Assembly: GCA_944390395.1 (NCBI GenBank)
Contig: CALXPY010000067.1
Location: 1 to 35,935, forward strand
Direction: 5' to 3'
DNA length: 35,935 nucleotides
Source: an uncultured Clostridia bacterium
Lineage (GTDB): Bacteria > Bacillota > Clostridia > TANB77 > CAG-508
Shown: in pieces, positions 20,882 to 28,683 of the stretch
Layout: every line of letters starts with the position of its first letter
Position numbering within the stretch: the stretch's first letter is position 1
Made by a program: the position numbers and the translations under genes
The notes under the pieces: model-generated
Seen by the model: the letters and a program-made list of their open reading frames with translations, nothing else
Told to the model about the DNA's origin: nothing
Database searches by the model: none

Positions 20882-21412
20882 TCACCTTCTCTCTGTTCTT
20901 TTGACAACTTCATAGTCAAAGCCAGGGCGCTGGCCGCAATAGGTGCAGATGTCCCGTTCCTGCTGCGCAGGGTTTACCCGTTTCAAATAATAAGAGCCTG
21001 TACCATAGAAATTGTTGGCACAGGCCGGGCAAAGGCACATGATTAAATTTTCGGGAACCTCCTCGATCAGCCCTACGCTGACTGCCAGGGCATGGTTGAT
21101 TCTGCGGATATGCTTTTCTTCCAGCCTGCCGATGTACGTTTCCAACCGCTTCTTATCAATGGTGCGAAGCTGCTCTAAAAGAACAAGAGAAGGCAGCTCT
21201 AGGCCGTTCTCTGCTTTTAACAGATAGTGGGTAGGCAGCTTGGCCTTTGCGTCCACCTTGCTGGAAATAGCCGCTACAATGACGGTGGGGCTATATTTGT
21301 TCCCTGTATTGTTCTGGAGAATGAGGACAGGGCGGCGTCCTTCCTGTTCGGAGCCGATTCCCCGGCCCAGATCGGCATAGTACATTTCGCCGCGCAAGTA
21401 CGTTTTGTTCAT
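20882..21412 (-). CDS. PemK/MazF-family protein with C-terminal zinc ribbon (176 aa)
   Basis: Residues 5-118 form the PemK/MazF fold (RGEMYYADLGRGIGSEQEGRRPVLILQN, with the later TIDKKRL and VSVGL strands). MazF proteins are mRNA-cleaving toxins. Residues 125-176 add a segment with C128/C131 and C156/C159, a zinc-ribbon pattern absent from classical MazF. ATG at 21412 follows GGGAGG. No antitoxin gene is visible next to it: upstream lies about 570 bp without a convincing gene, downstream is the excisionase. It may therefore be a regulator of ICE functions rather than a plain toxin, or its antitoxin is elsewhere. Confidence 0.85.
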   Translation of the reverse strand: MNKTYLRGEMYYADLGRGIGSEQEGRRPVLILQNNTGNKYSPTVIVAAISSKVDAKAKLPTHYLLKAENGLELPSLVLLEQLRTIDKKRLETYIGRLEEKHIRRINHALAVSVGLIEEVPENLIMCLCPACANNFYGTGSYYLKRVNPAQQERDICTYCGQRPGFDYEVVKRTERR

Positions 21413-21437
21413 GGTATTTGACCTCCCTTTGAAAATT

Positions 21438-21457
21438 TAGGCGGCAAAAGCCGCCTA
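21438..21457 (-). terminator. Hairpin just upstream of the MazF-like gene
   Basis: TAGGCGGC (21438-21445) and GCCGCCTA (21450-21457) form a perfect 8-bp stem with a 4-nt loop. The minus-strand continuation AAATTTTC runs to the ribosome binding site. It may be an attenuator controlling entry of transcription into the MazF-Xis genes. Confidence 0.6.
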
Positions 21458-21980
21458 TGTAGAGGCCGTACAGCAGAACAGAATGAAGGCCGGGGAGAGA
21501 TAAAACATTTCTCCTGTTTTCATTGGCCCGTCCTGCCGCACGGCCCATATTTCAAAGCGTTCCTACTTGTCCTCGACACCCCGGAACACTGTGGGAAGTC
21601 ATCAAACGGCTGGCAGCTCACCAGCTCCACGGGGAATCTCACCCCTCGCGTGGTTCTCACGCAACCGCCCCCATTGCCTGCGACGGATCACGGCGGCGGG
21701 CCGCTTCAACGCTCGGACGTTAGGCTGGACGGGAGTATCATTGTCCCCGCTGCCGGTCATGGCCGTACCGGGAGCCGCCCGGTACTGACAGTCTGCTGTT
21801 TCTCGCTCCTTGCCGGGAAGAACAAACCTAAGACCTACATTTCTTTTTCGGTGGTGTCTCGTTGTTTTCCCCCGGCAGATCGCCGCGCAGCAACCGTCTG
21901 GGCTTTGGCTTTCGCCAAAGCAGCGGGAATGTGCCTGATGAATGGGTATGCAAGTTTCAAGGTTCTGGGAGAGGTCATAG
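21458..21980. other. GC-rich stretch without a convincing gene; possible structured RNA
   Basis: Several open frames overlap here on both strands but none has a good start signal or recognisable domain. The DNA is rich in short self-complementary pieces (for example CGGCGG/CCGC blocks near 21685-21700, and GGTCATGGCC at 21756-21765). It lies between the sigma-factor terminator and the hairpin before the MazF-like gene. I can support only that it is conserved-looking non-coding DNA; an RNA element controlling the xis-int genes is a guess. Confidence 0.35.
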
Positions 21981-22019
21981 AAAAACCTCTCACCCTTTTT
22001 GCCGTTGGGTGAGAGGTTT
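21981..22019 (-). terminator. Terminator of the sigma-factor gene
   Basis: AAACCTCTCACCC (21983-21995) and GGGTGAGAGGTTT (22007-22019) form a perfect 13-bp stem with an 11-nt loop; on the minus strand the stem ends in a T-run. It lies 8 bp after the sigma-factor stop codon. Confidence 0.9.
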
Positions 22020-22027
22020 GCACAACA

Positions 22028-22477
22028 CTACTCTAAAATTTTTTTGAGTTTTTTGAGAACCTTCATTTTCCGAACATGAACAGCATTGCGGTACACACCA
22101 AGTTCATCTGCGTATTGCCGCTCTGTCTTTTCCTCAAAGAACAAAGCCTGGATCAGCGCCTGTTCTTCTGGAGTCAACATGGAAAGCGCGGTATGTAGCC
22201 TGTCCGTTTCCATCTTGCGGAACACCACACTCTCCACGCTTTCCCGCCTGTCGGAAAACTGCTGGGCATTTTCATCCATCAGCCGGTCTAAAGAATCTTC
22301 GCGGCTGGGAATAATCTGCACCACCTGGCCCTCCTTTCCGAGAACGAACCGCTCGGTTTTCAAGTCGTTCTCAAAATAACGGATTTTCCGGTCGCCTTGC
22401 ATATAGGCCCGGTACACTTCATCCGTGACCTCGACAAATTGGCCGCGAAGCCATATTCTTTTTTTATCAACGTCCAC
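22028..22477 (-). CDS. ICE-type sigma-70-like factor (149 aa)
   Basis: The C-terminal half is a region 4-type helix-turn-helix: ALSMLTPEEQALIQALFFEEKTERQYADELGV, then RNAVHVRKMKVLKKLKK. The N-terminal half (MDVDKKRIWLRGQFVEVTDEVYRAYMQGDRKIRYFE region) is that of the short sigma-like regulators of Tn916-type ICEs (Orf7 class). It probably drives or modulates ICE gene expression. GTG at 22477 follows GGAGG with 9-nt spacing. A hairpin (22495-22522) directly upstream may control its expression, and its own terminator follows. Confidence 0.85.
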   Translation of the reverse strand: MDVDKKRIWLRGQFVEVTDEVYRAYMQGDRKIRYFENDLKTERFVLGKEGQVVQIIPSREDSLDRLMDENAQQFSDRRESVESVVFRKMETDRLHTALSMLTPEEQALIQALFFEEKTERQYADELGVYRNAVHVRKMKVLKKLKKILE

Positions 22478-22494
22478 GCTGTTTTACCTCCGAT

Positions 22495-22522
22495 CAGTCT
22501 GAATTGTGTGAAATTCAGACTG
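22495..22522 (-). promoter_or_regulatory. Hairpin upstream of the sigma-factor ribosome binding site
   Basis: CAGTCTGAATT (22495-22505) and AATTCAGACTG (22512-22522) form a perfect 11-bp stem with a 6-nt loop, ending 5-6 nt before GGAGG. It could control translation or be a protein-binding operator. Confidence 0.6.
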
Positions 22523-22975
22523 TCGGGCGGCCCCCTACAACATGGATTAGGGCAAGTTATATATTTGAAAACGCTCCCACATGATTTAGCATTGTCATAT
22601 ATCAAAGACGTTCTTATTTTTATAAATCACTAGGTATTTTAAAAAACAAAAATTTTAATCTACATGTTTTTATTAATAATTGGCCGATCTCGCAGAATCA
22701 AACACACTGCTTTTAATCGGCAGCGAAGTACGGACATTTCTGCGAATAAAATATCCCTCCAAACCAAAGACTCTGGAATGGAAGGATGGACACAGTAAAT
22801 TATCCCGCCAATACCTCATTTTTATTGGTGGGTTATATTTCTCTCCGGCTTATAATTTTTTATATCTTATTTTCATTAATTTGATCATAGTCTTATTGTT
22901 AACTAACATAGATTTCAAAAGCTTTTTCACGGGTCGCCTCCACAGACAGGACCGGAGGGTTTCACAGGAACAAAT
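22523..22975. other. AT-rich intergenic stretch, no gene seen
   Basis: No frame has both a start signal and plausible composition. CCCGCCAAT (22804-22812) and ATTGGTGGG (22824-22832) form a G-T-containing stem. This is a likely junction between ICE backbone and the cargo block to the right, since base composition changes here. Confidence 0.4.
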
Positions 22976-23009
22976 AAAGAGGCCACCCATCTCTGGGTAG
23001 CCTCTTTAT
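22976..23009 (-). terminator. Terminator of the secreted-protein gene
   Basis: AAAGAGGCCACCC (22976-22988) pairs with GGGTAGCCTCTTT (22995-23007), one mismatch, 6-nt loop. The minus-strand tail is TTTATTTG. It lies 11 bp after the stop codon at 23019. Confidence 0.85.
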
Positions 23010-23018
23010 ACATATCAC

Positions 23019-23495
23019 TTACTTTGCGTAGCTGAGGGTCGAAATGGTCAGATTCGTAGTGCTGGAAGGGTTAGCGATCATCAAGTAATAAGTACCGGCA
23101 GAAGAAACGGTTGCAGTAATGCTCTTAGAACCGCCAGTGAGAGAAACGAGATTGCCAGTAGAAGATGTGGACTTAACCAGACCAATGTGAATCGGAGAGG
23201 TTCCGGGAGTCCAGACTACGTTAATCACAACACTTTGACCAGCAGACAGGGTGCCAATGTCATACATTTTATAGGTAGATGCTGGCAAAGAAATGCTGCG
23301 AGCATTGGGATTGAATTCTTCGGCAATGGCTAAAACATCATCCAGATCGATGGTGACAACTTCACAGTTTCCGCTTTTCTGTGTATACTCAACATCAGAA
23401 ATCTCCGCCGCGAAAGCACCAATGGACATAGAACAAGCCATAACAAGGCAGAGTGCCAGCGCAAACAACTTGCTCAATTTACTTGTTTTTCTCAT
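23019..23495 (-). CDS. Secreted protein of unknown function (158 aa)
   Basis: A classical signal peptide is present: positive MRKTSKLSK, hydrophobic LFALALCLVMACSMSIG, and a likely signal peptidase cut after AFA near residue 29. The mature part, about 128 residues, is rich in Ser, Thr, Val and Gly with alternating hydrophobics (VVINVVWTPGTSPIHIGLV, then KSITATVSSAGTYYLMI). This suggests a small beta-sandwich such as those of secreted carbohydrate- or surface-binding modules. ATG at 23495 follows GGGAGGA. Its promoter region holds a 24-bp palindrome. It is divergent from the lipoprotein-ABC operon. I do not recognise a family. Confidence 0.8.
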   Translation of the reverse strand: MRKTSKLSKLFALALCLVMACSMSIGAFAAEISDVEYTQKSGNCEVVTIDLDDVLAIAEEFNPNARSISLPASTYKMYDIGTLSAGQSVVINVVWTPGTSPIHIGLVKSTSSTGNLVSLTGGSKSITATVSSAGTYYLMIANPSSTTNLTISTLSYAK

Positions 23496-23544
23496 AGGTA
23501 TCCTCCCTTTATAATCAGTTTTCCGTCAACCCTGCAGTGATGAC

Positions 23545-23598
23545 GCCGTAGGAAATATTTCCTGCGGCAATTATACTTTTATTGCCTCCAAAAATAAA
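23545..23598 (-). promoter_or_regulatory. Promoter and palindromic operator of the secreted-protein gene
   Basis: On the minus strand TATAAT (23575-23570) has a weak -35 TTTATT 17 bp upstream (23598-23593). The near-perfect 24-bp palindrome 23545-23568, core AGGAAATATTTCCT, directly follows the -10, over the likely start of transcription. A repressor or activator site is probable. Confidence 0.55.
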
Positions 23599-23740
23599 GT
23601 GATTATATCACACAAATTGGGGGGAGAAAAAGTTCGGAAACATTTGGGGATTTGAGAAATATTTTAGATTTTCCCTCTAAGCTTGTCTGGAAACCGTTTG
23701 CAGCGGCCAACCAAAAAAGTTTAGGAGGAGTTATTTTATA

Positions 23741-25060
23741 ATGAAACATTTTTTAGCCTTGATCCTAGTAGTCGCATTGGCACTATCGCTTGCAGCCTGT
23801 GGTGACAATAATCACGCCGTTCTTCCATCCATACCTTCTGATGGTTCCGATGTGCTGGAAACCGATTTTCAAAAAAATATGAACCAGAGCACCTCCACCA
23901 ATATTTACTGTCTGTGCAAAACCACGGATGGGTATTATTTTCAATTCGATTGTATGCTTTATTTTATAGATAGAGAAACAGGAGACAGCACTATTCTATG
24001 CGGAAAACCAGATTGCAATCATGTTATATCTGAGTTTAACAAAAGCTGTAATGCCTATGTTTATACTAATTTATTATCCTACTACAACGGAAAAATTTAT
24101 TACACTAACAGCGACGCTGTATTAGAAAATGGAAACTACGTGCGTAAAGGAGAGCGTTTATTTTCCATGAATTTGGATGGCACAGAGCATGATGCTGTGC
24201 AAAGCCTTGATTTTATTCCTGACGGTGATACAAATAACTTTATTACAGAGCCAATCATTCACAGAGGTTATGTTTACTTTAGCTACAGTGGAGCCTTATA
24301 CACTGCAAAACTCGGTGCAGACATTGAGAACGCCACGCTTATTTATGGCAAGCAAAAAACGGATGATGGCAGCCATGTGGTAGATTCTAAGGAACAGTAT
24401 TACGAGCTTTGGGCCGACGGTGATCTGGTGTACTTTATGGTCAAAAATATACAACAAGGCAACGGTACTTATAAAGACACGCTATTTTGCTACGATCCAC
24501 AAAGCAATCAGTCAAAACAGATTTGGCAAGTGCCTGAGAAATCAGAAGTTGGAACTTGGGACACTACTGGTGTCAGCGTCAGTCAATGGTATATTTCAGA
24601 TGGATACATCTATTTCTATCTCTGCGGTAATGACATTTGGTGCACGGAGTTATCAACAGAAAAGACAACTAAACTGATCGACTTGGATCTAGAAGCAGGC
24701 GTTGCCGCTTTTTCGGACAAATATATTACAGTTATAAATAAGCAATATAATGATTTTATGTCTTTTACAGGAGAATTAGGAATTGCAGGAGGCGATTATT
24801 TATATATTTACGACTACAACGGTAAATTGATACAAGAAATTTCCCTAGGTCAGATATATCAAGACCATAAAACGGCATTTGCCTGCCATATCGCATTCTG
24901 TGATGCAGGCAAGGTATATGTTTATGTGGATGCCACCGTTTCTGGAATTTATAGTGCAGCCTATAGTTCTAATACTGTACAGGAGCATTATTTATATGCA
25001 GTAGACATCGCTTCCGGCACACTCGGGGATGTTGTTTGGAGTTATTATAAGAAATATTGA
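23741..25060 (+). CDS. DUF5050-like lipoprotein (439 aa)
   Basis: A lipoprotein signal peptide ends in the lipobox LAAC with the modified Cys at 20, so the protein is anchored on the outer face of the membrane. The mature part contains repeated aromatic beta-strand patterns (DGYYFQFD, NGKIYYTN, RGYVYFSY, DGYIYFYL, GDYLYIYD) like the blades of a beta-propeller. The motif CGKPDCNH near 85-92 is typical of Firmicutes lipoproteins labelled DUF5050. ATG at 23741 follows AGGAGGAG. The next gene (ABC ATPase) starts 13 bp after the stop, so the lipoprotein is part of an ABC-transporter operon and may bind or sense the substrate. Confidence 0.82.
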   Translation: MKHFLALILVVALALSLAACGDNNHAVLPSIPSDGSDVLETDFQKNMNQSTSTNIYCLCKTTDGYYFQFDCMLYFIDRETGDSTILCGKPDCNHVISEFNKSCNAYVYTNLLSYYNGKIYYTNSDAVLENGNYVRKGERLFSMNLDGTEHDAVQSLDFIPDGDTNNFITEPIIHRGYVYFSYSGALYTAKLGADIENATLIYGKQKTDDGSHVVDSKEQYYELWADGDLVYFMVKNIQQGNGTYKDTLFCYDPQSNQSKQIWQVPEKSEVGTWDTTGVSVSQWYISDGYIYFYLCGNDIWCTELSTEKTTKLIDLDLEAGVAAFSDKYITVINKQYNDFMSFTGELGIAGGDYLYIYDYNGKLIQEISLGQIYQDHKTAFACHIAFCDAGKVYVYVDATVSGIYSAAYSSNTVQEHYLYAVDIASGTLGDVVWSYYKKY

Positions 25061-25073
25061 GGAGACAAATAAA

Positions 25074-25937
25074 TTGCAATTAGAATTAATTGACTTAACA
25101 AAACAATATGGCAGTTTTACCGCCCTCGACCATGCAAACATTCTCTTCACGGAAGGTATTTACGGGATCCTCGGTGAAAATGGAGCTGGTAAAAGTACGA
25201 TGATGAATCTACTAACCGATAATATTCATAGAACGGATGGACAAATCCTGTTTAATGGAACAGACATTTTAGAGTTAGGGAAAGACTTTCGCAGGGTGCT
25301 GGGCTATATGCCCCAGCAGCAAGGTTTCTATGACCACATGACAGCGCAAACCTTTCTCTACTACATAGCAGATCTAAAGGGGCTCACAAAAAAAGAAGCC
25401 GTGAAAGAAATTGATATGCTCCTAGATGTCACAAACTTATCCCCCGTGAGGCATAAAAAGCTAGGTGGGTATTCTGGCGGTATGAAGCAGCGTGTTCTTT
25501 TAGCGCAAGCACTTCTAGGTGATCCTAAAATAGTTATTTTGGATGAACCTACGGCAGGACTTGATCCAAAAGAACGGATTCGGATTCGTAATTTTATATC
25601 CAGTATGTCACGGAACCGTATTATTTTGCTGGCAACCCATATTGTCAGCGATATAGAATCTATCTCTGACCAGATCTTGATGATGAAGAAAGGAAAATTG
25701 GTCGGTATGGGTACTCCTGCTGAATTGATCCAAAGTGTTGCGGACAAGGTAAAAGAAATGCCCTGCGCTCAGGAAAAGCTAGAGGAAATACATTCACACT
25801 ATAAAGTAGGCAATATTTTTCAGCGTCGCAGCGAAACATGGGTGCGCATCATTGGCGATCATCTTCCCGCAGAGGGACAGTACGTACCAGAGCACCTGTC
25901 TCTAGAAGATGTATACCTATACTATCTCGGAGAGTAG
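25074..25937 (+). CDS. ABC transporter ATP-binding protein (287 aa)
   Basis: The ATPase has Walker A GENGAGKST (34-42), signature SGGMKQR, Walker B VILDEPTAGLDP and the switch His in ATHIVSD. A TTG start at 25074 follows GGAG and keeps the gene clear of the lipoprotein gene; the frame is open further upstream but without a start signal. The C-terminal tail (ERIRI... to YLYYLGE) resembles that of BcrA-type ATPases of bacitracin and lantibiotic immunity exporters. It overlaps nothing and is followed after 8 bp by its permease. Together they would form an exporter or sensory ABC unit controlled by the facing two-component system. Confidence 0.93.
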   Translation: MQLELIDLTKQYGSFTALDHANILFTEGIYGILGENGAGKSTMMNLLTDNIHRTDGQILFNGTDILELGKDFRRVLGYMPQQQGFYDHMTAQTFLYYIADLKGLTKKEAVKEIDMLLDVTNLSPVRHKKLGGYSGGMKQRVLLAQALLGDPKIVILDEPTAGLDPKERIRIRNFISSMSRNRIILLATHIVSDIESISDQILMMKKGKLVGMGTPAELIQSVADKVKEMPCAQEKLEEIHSHYKVGNIFQRRSETWVRIIGDHLPAEGQYVPEHLSLEDVYLYYLGE

Positions 25938-25945
25938 GTGACGGC

Positions 25946-28333
25946 ATGGCTGAATTGAATCGTATTTTTCAGAATCGCCGTCTGTGTATTGCTATACTGG
26001 TAATCCTACTGCTGAACGGCTTTTTGTTCATTCGGGAGCAGAAAATACAGAACTACGGAATGGATTGTGCCATTCCAACTCCTACTATTTCGTTTCAAGT
26101 AGACGGGGGCGGTTATGAAATTGCACAGGAAACGGTAGATAGCCGTGCAGCCTATGAACGGTATCTACAATGGCTGGAGAATTATACGAAGCTTCCGCTT
26201 GAACAAGCCATCTCTGCTCTGCAGACAGAAAAGGATCGACTGACTGCTGTTTTGGAAAACTATGGAGAGGAAGAAAATGTCGAAAAGCCCACCGAAGTAT
26301 ATCTGGATTACGTTGCAGTCAATCATCTTCTGAAACAAGCCGCGTATCTGCATGGCTACAAAGATTATCTAAATATGATCCAGGCAAATAAGGATGCTTT
26401 ATTATCATTTTCCATATTTAATGACCCAAACGAATTTTCTGGTCGAAATATTCTGAAAACAGCAAACGAATTTGAAGCCTTGCAGGATATTTCTCTACGT
26501 TTGGGAATTGACGGGGCAATCCATGCGTTTATGGGGTTTTCTATTACGGACTATTTACTACTGGCCGTACTGGTGTTGGTTTGTGTTGCCTTTCTGGATG
26601 AGCGGAAGAAAGGGCTTTGGAATATTGTTTACGCACTTTATGGCGGCAGACTTCGGCTGGCGATACAACGGGTCAGTATTTTGCTCTGTGTGTCTGTAAT
26701 CGGTGTGACACTGCTCTATGGTACTAATTTATTGGTAGGATTTTTTATATATGGTGGGATCCGCGATCTTGGCAGAGCTGCACAGTCCGTTGAGTTGCTG
26801 GGCAACATGCCGATCCGCTGTACCGTGGGAGAATTTCTACTTCAATATCTACTGTTCAAGATCGGTGCCGCATTCCTTGTGGCATTGCTGCTGTGGTTAA
26901 TCTTTTCCGCGATTCGCAATGTGAAATACACAATCATTGCGGCCTCTGGTATGCTGGCGGCAGAATACAGCTTTTATACCTTTCTCCCTGTACAGAGTGG
27001 GTGGAATATGTTCAAGTACTTCAATATTTTTACATATATTACCTCTGCCGACCTCTATACCAATTACTTAAATATTGACCTGTTTGGCTATCCTGTTGGA
27101 ATCCGCGCGGTGTCGCAGAACGCCTGTCTTCCAATAATTTTATTGTTGGTAGGAGTGTGCATCACGATTCATTGCCACAAGCGACCTGCGTCTGGGAGGA
27201 TTCTCCTCGGGCACTTTGCTTACGGGATCAACCGCATCACAGATGGATTTTTGCGTCGGTTTCATCTGCTTGGAATGGAGCTTTATAAAACATTATTTAT
27301 TCAAAAAGGCATTTTATTGATCATTCTGTTCTTTTATTGTGTTCCAGGTCTGATCTTCACGGTGAATATCCCGGTAGGAGGCAGCAAAGAAGCTGCCGCA
27401 AGAGCGTACACAGCTCAATTATCTGGCCCCATTACAGCGGATACCATGCAGCAAATCCGTGATATTTCGTCCGAGTTGGATACGATCATTGCCGCCCATG
27501 CTTCTGCAAAAGTACAGTACGAAAACGGCACAATGGAATATCCGCAGTATGATGTATTTGTCCGTGCAGCGCAAGCTGCTGAAACAAACAAAAATGGTCT
27601 TTCTATTGTGCGAGAGCGTGTGGAGGAACTGTGTTCCCTTGGAAAAGGCCAAGACTTTACACCGTGGCTGATCGAGGATAGCCCTTATGAGGGGACTTAT
27701 GGAACTCCTGCGAGGCCAAATCAGAGCCGTGTAGCACTCGTTGCTATGTTGACCATCACTCTGCTGCTCACCGGCTCCATGGCTTATGAAACACAGACGG
27801 GAATGAATGAACTGTTAGCTTCTACACAAAATGGTCGAAAACGGCTATTTTTCATAAAAATCAGTACAGCTGCTATTCTTACCACCCTTGTATGGGCAGT
27901 AACTTACGGCCTTGAGTTCTATACCTTCCTCGGCGTGGGCGACATAGGTACTTTTCCAGCTTCTGTACAAAATCTCTCTATGCTGGAGAATTTTCCAGTC
28001 AAGTGCAGCATTGGTACATTCCTGATTGGGATCTACCTATATCGTTGGTTCGCCTTGTTCGTCTGTGCAGTGCTGACCATGTTGGTGTCCTCCTGTGTAA
28101 AGCGACTGGAAACTGCCTGCATTGCCGCTTGCAGCGTGATCCTCCTGCCATCCGTGCTGTACCTCTTTATCGGGCTGGAGCCGCTGAAATTCCTATCGCT
28201 AGCCTTGGCTATAGCGTGTACGCCGATCATTCCGGCAAACGGTTCTATGGTGATCGTTTTGGTGATCGGCACGTTACCTGTGAGTACCATCAGTATTGCA
28301 ATCTATGCGATGCGTAAGCGGATACGTTTATGA
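25946..28333 (+). CDS. Large ABC permease with duplicated halves (795 aa)
   Basis: ATG at 25946 follows AGGTGA. A first membrane segment (about 12-29) leads to an extracellular domain of about 180 residues, then a bundle of about six membrane helices. The design repeats after residue 480: another membrane helix, an extracellular part of about 120 residues, and a second bundle. The two bundles share recognisable sequence: AQSVELLGNMPIRCTVGEFLL in the first and VQNLSMLENFPVKCSIGTFLI in the second. So one gene codes for two fused ABC-2-type subunits. With one ATPase gene upstream this would give a complete transporter. Substrate unknown; the VanRS/BceRS-like neighbours suggest antibiotic peptide handling, which is inference. 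Confidence 0.85.
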   Translation: MAELNRIFQNRRLCIAILVILLLNGFLFIREQKIQNYGMDCAIPTPTISFQVDGGGYEIAQETVDSRAAYERYLQWLENYTKLPLEQAISALQTEKDRLTAVLENYGEEENVEKPTEVYLDYVAVNHLLKQAAYLHGYKDYLNMIQANKDALLSFSIFNDPNEFSGRNILKTANEFEALQDISLRLGIDGAIHAFMGFSITDYLLLAVLVLVCVAFLDERKKGLWNIVYALYGGRLRLAIQRVSILLCVSVIGVTLLYGTNLLVGFFIYGGIRDLGRAAQSVELLGNMPIRCTVGEFLLQYLLFKIGAAFLVALLLWLIFSAIRNVKYTIIAASGMLAAEYSFYTFLPVQSGWNMFKYFNIFTYITSADLYTNYLNIDLFGYPVGIRAVSQNACLPIILLLVGVCITIHCHKRPASGRILLGHFAYGINRITDGFLRRFHLLGMELYKTLFIQKGILLIILFFYCVPGLIFTVNIPVGGSKEAAARAYTAQLSGPITADTMQQIRDISSELDTIIAAHASAKVQYENGTMEYPQYDVFVRAAQAAETNKNGLSIVRERVEELCSLGKGQDFTPWLIEDSPYEGTYGTPARPNQSRVALVAMLTITLLLTGSMAYETQTGMNELLASTQNGRKRLFFIKISTAAILTTLVWAVTYGLEFYTFLGVGDIGTFPASVQNLSMLENFPVKCSIGTFLIGIYLYRWFALFVCAVLTMLVSSCVKRLETACIAACSVILLPSVLYLFIGLEPLKFLSLALAIACTPIIPANGSMVIVLVIGTLPVSTISIAIYAMRKRIRL

Positions 28334-28412
28334 GAAAGCTTATGTGGCTTTCACTACGACTCTTTGTATTTGCTTCTTTTCAAGGAGCAAATGCGCCATT
28401 TTTATTTATGAT

Positions 28413-28619
28413 ATGGATCTAGCAGACACTTTGAGAAAGAAAATGGATAGTGCCCAATTAACAATCAGGCTCTTATCAGACATTTCGGATTTACCTGAAG
28501 ATACGATAAAAGCAATTCTATATCATCGCGTTAAAGACGTAAAACTATCTACAGTTGTGAAATTAGCAGACGCATTTGGTTGCAGCATTGATGAGCTGAT
28601 CGCCAGGCAGAAGCCGTAA
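28413..28619 (+). CDS. Small XRE-type DNA-binding protein (68 aa)
   Basis: The product MDLADTLRKKMDSAQLTIR is a minimal Cro/C1 helix-turn-helix: LLSDISDLPEDTIKAILYHR, then LSTVVKLADAFGCSIDELI. It lies 80 bp after the permease gene, on the same strand, before a terminator, so it is probably the last gene of the ABC operon and a candidate local repressor. ATG at 28413 is the only sensible start but has no strong ribosome binding site; an AAGGAG at 28382 serves a 6-codon frame instead, so translation may be coupled or weak. Confidence 0.72.
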   Translation: MDLADTLRKKMDSAQLTIRLLSDISDLPEDTIKAILYHRVKDVKLSTVVKLADAFGCSIDELIARQKP

Positions 28620-28641
28620 GCGGTCATCCACATTCCTAAAG

Positions 28642-28682
28642 GCAGCGGTAACCTACAAGCGTGTTAGATTACCGCTGCTTTT
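28642..28682 (+). terminator. Bidirectional terminator between the ABC operon and the two-component genes
   Basis: GCAGCGGTAA (28642-28651) and TTACCGCTGC (28669-28678) form a perfect 10-bp stem, followed by TTTT on the plus strand. It serves the convergent histidine-kinase transcript as well, though the minus-strand T-run is weaker. Confidence 0.78.
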
Positions 28683-28683
28683 A

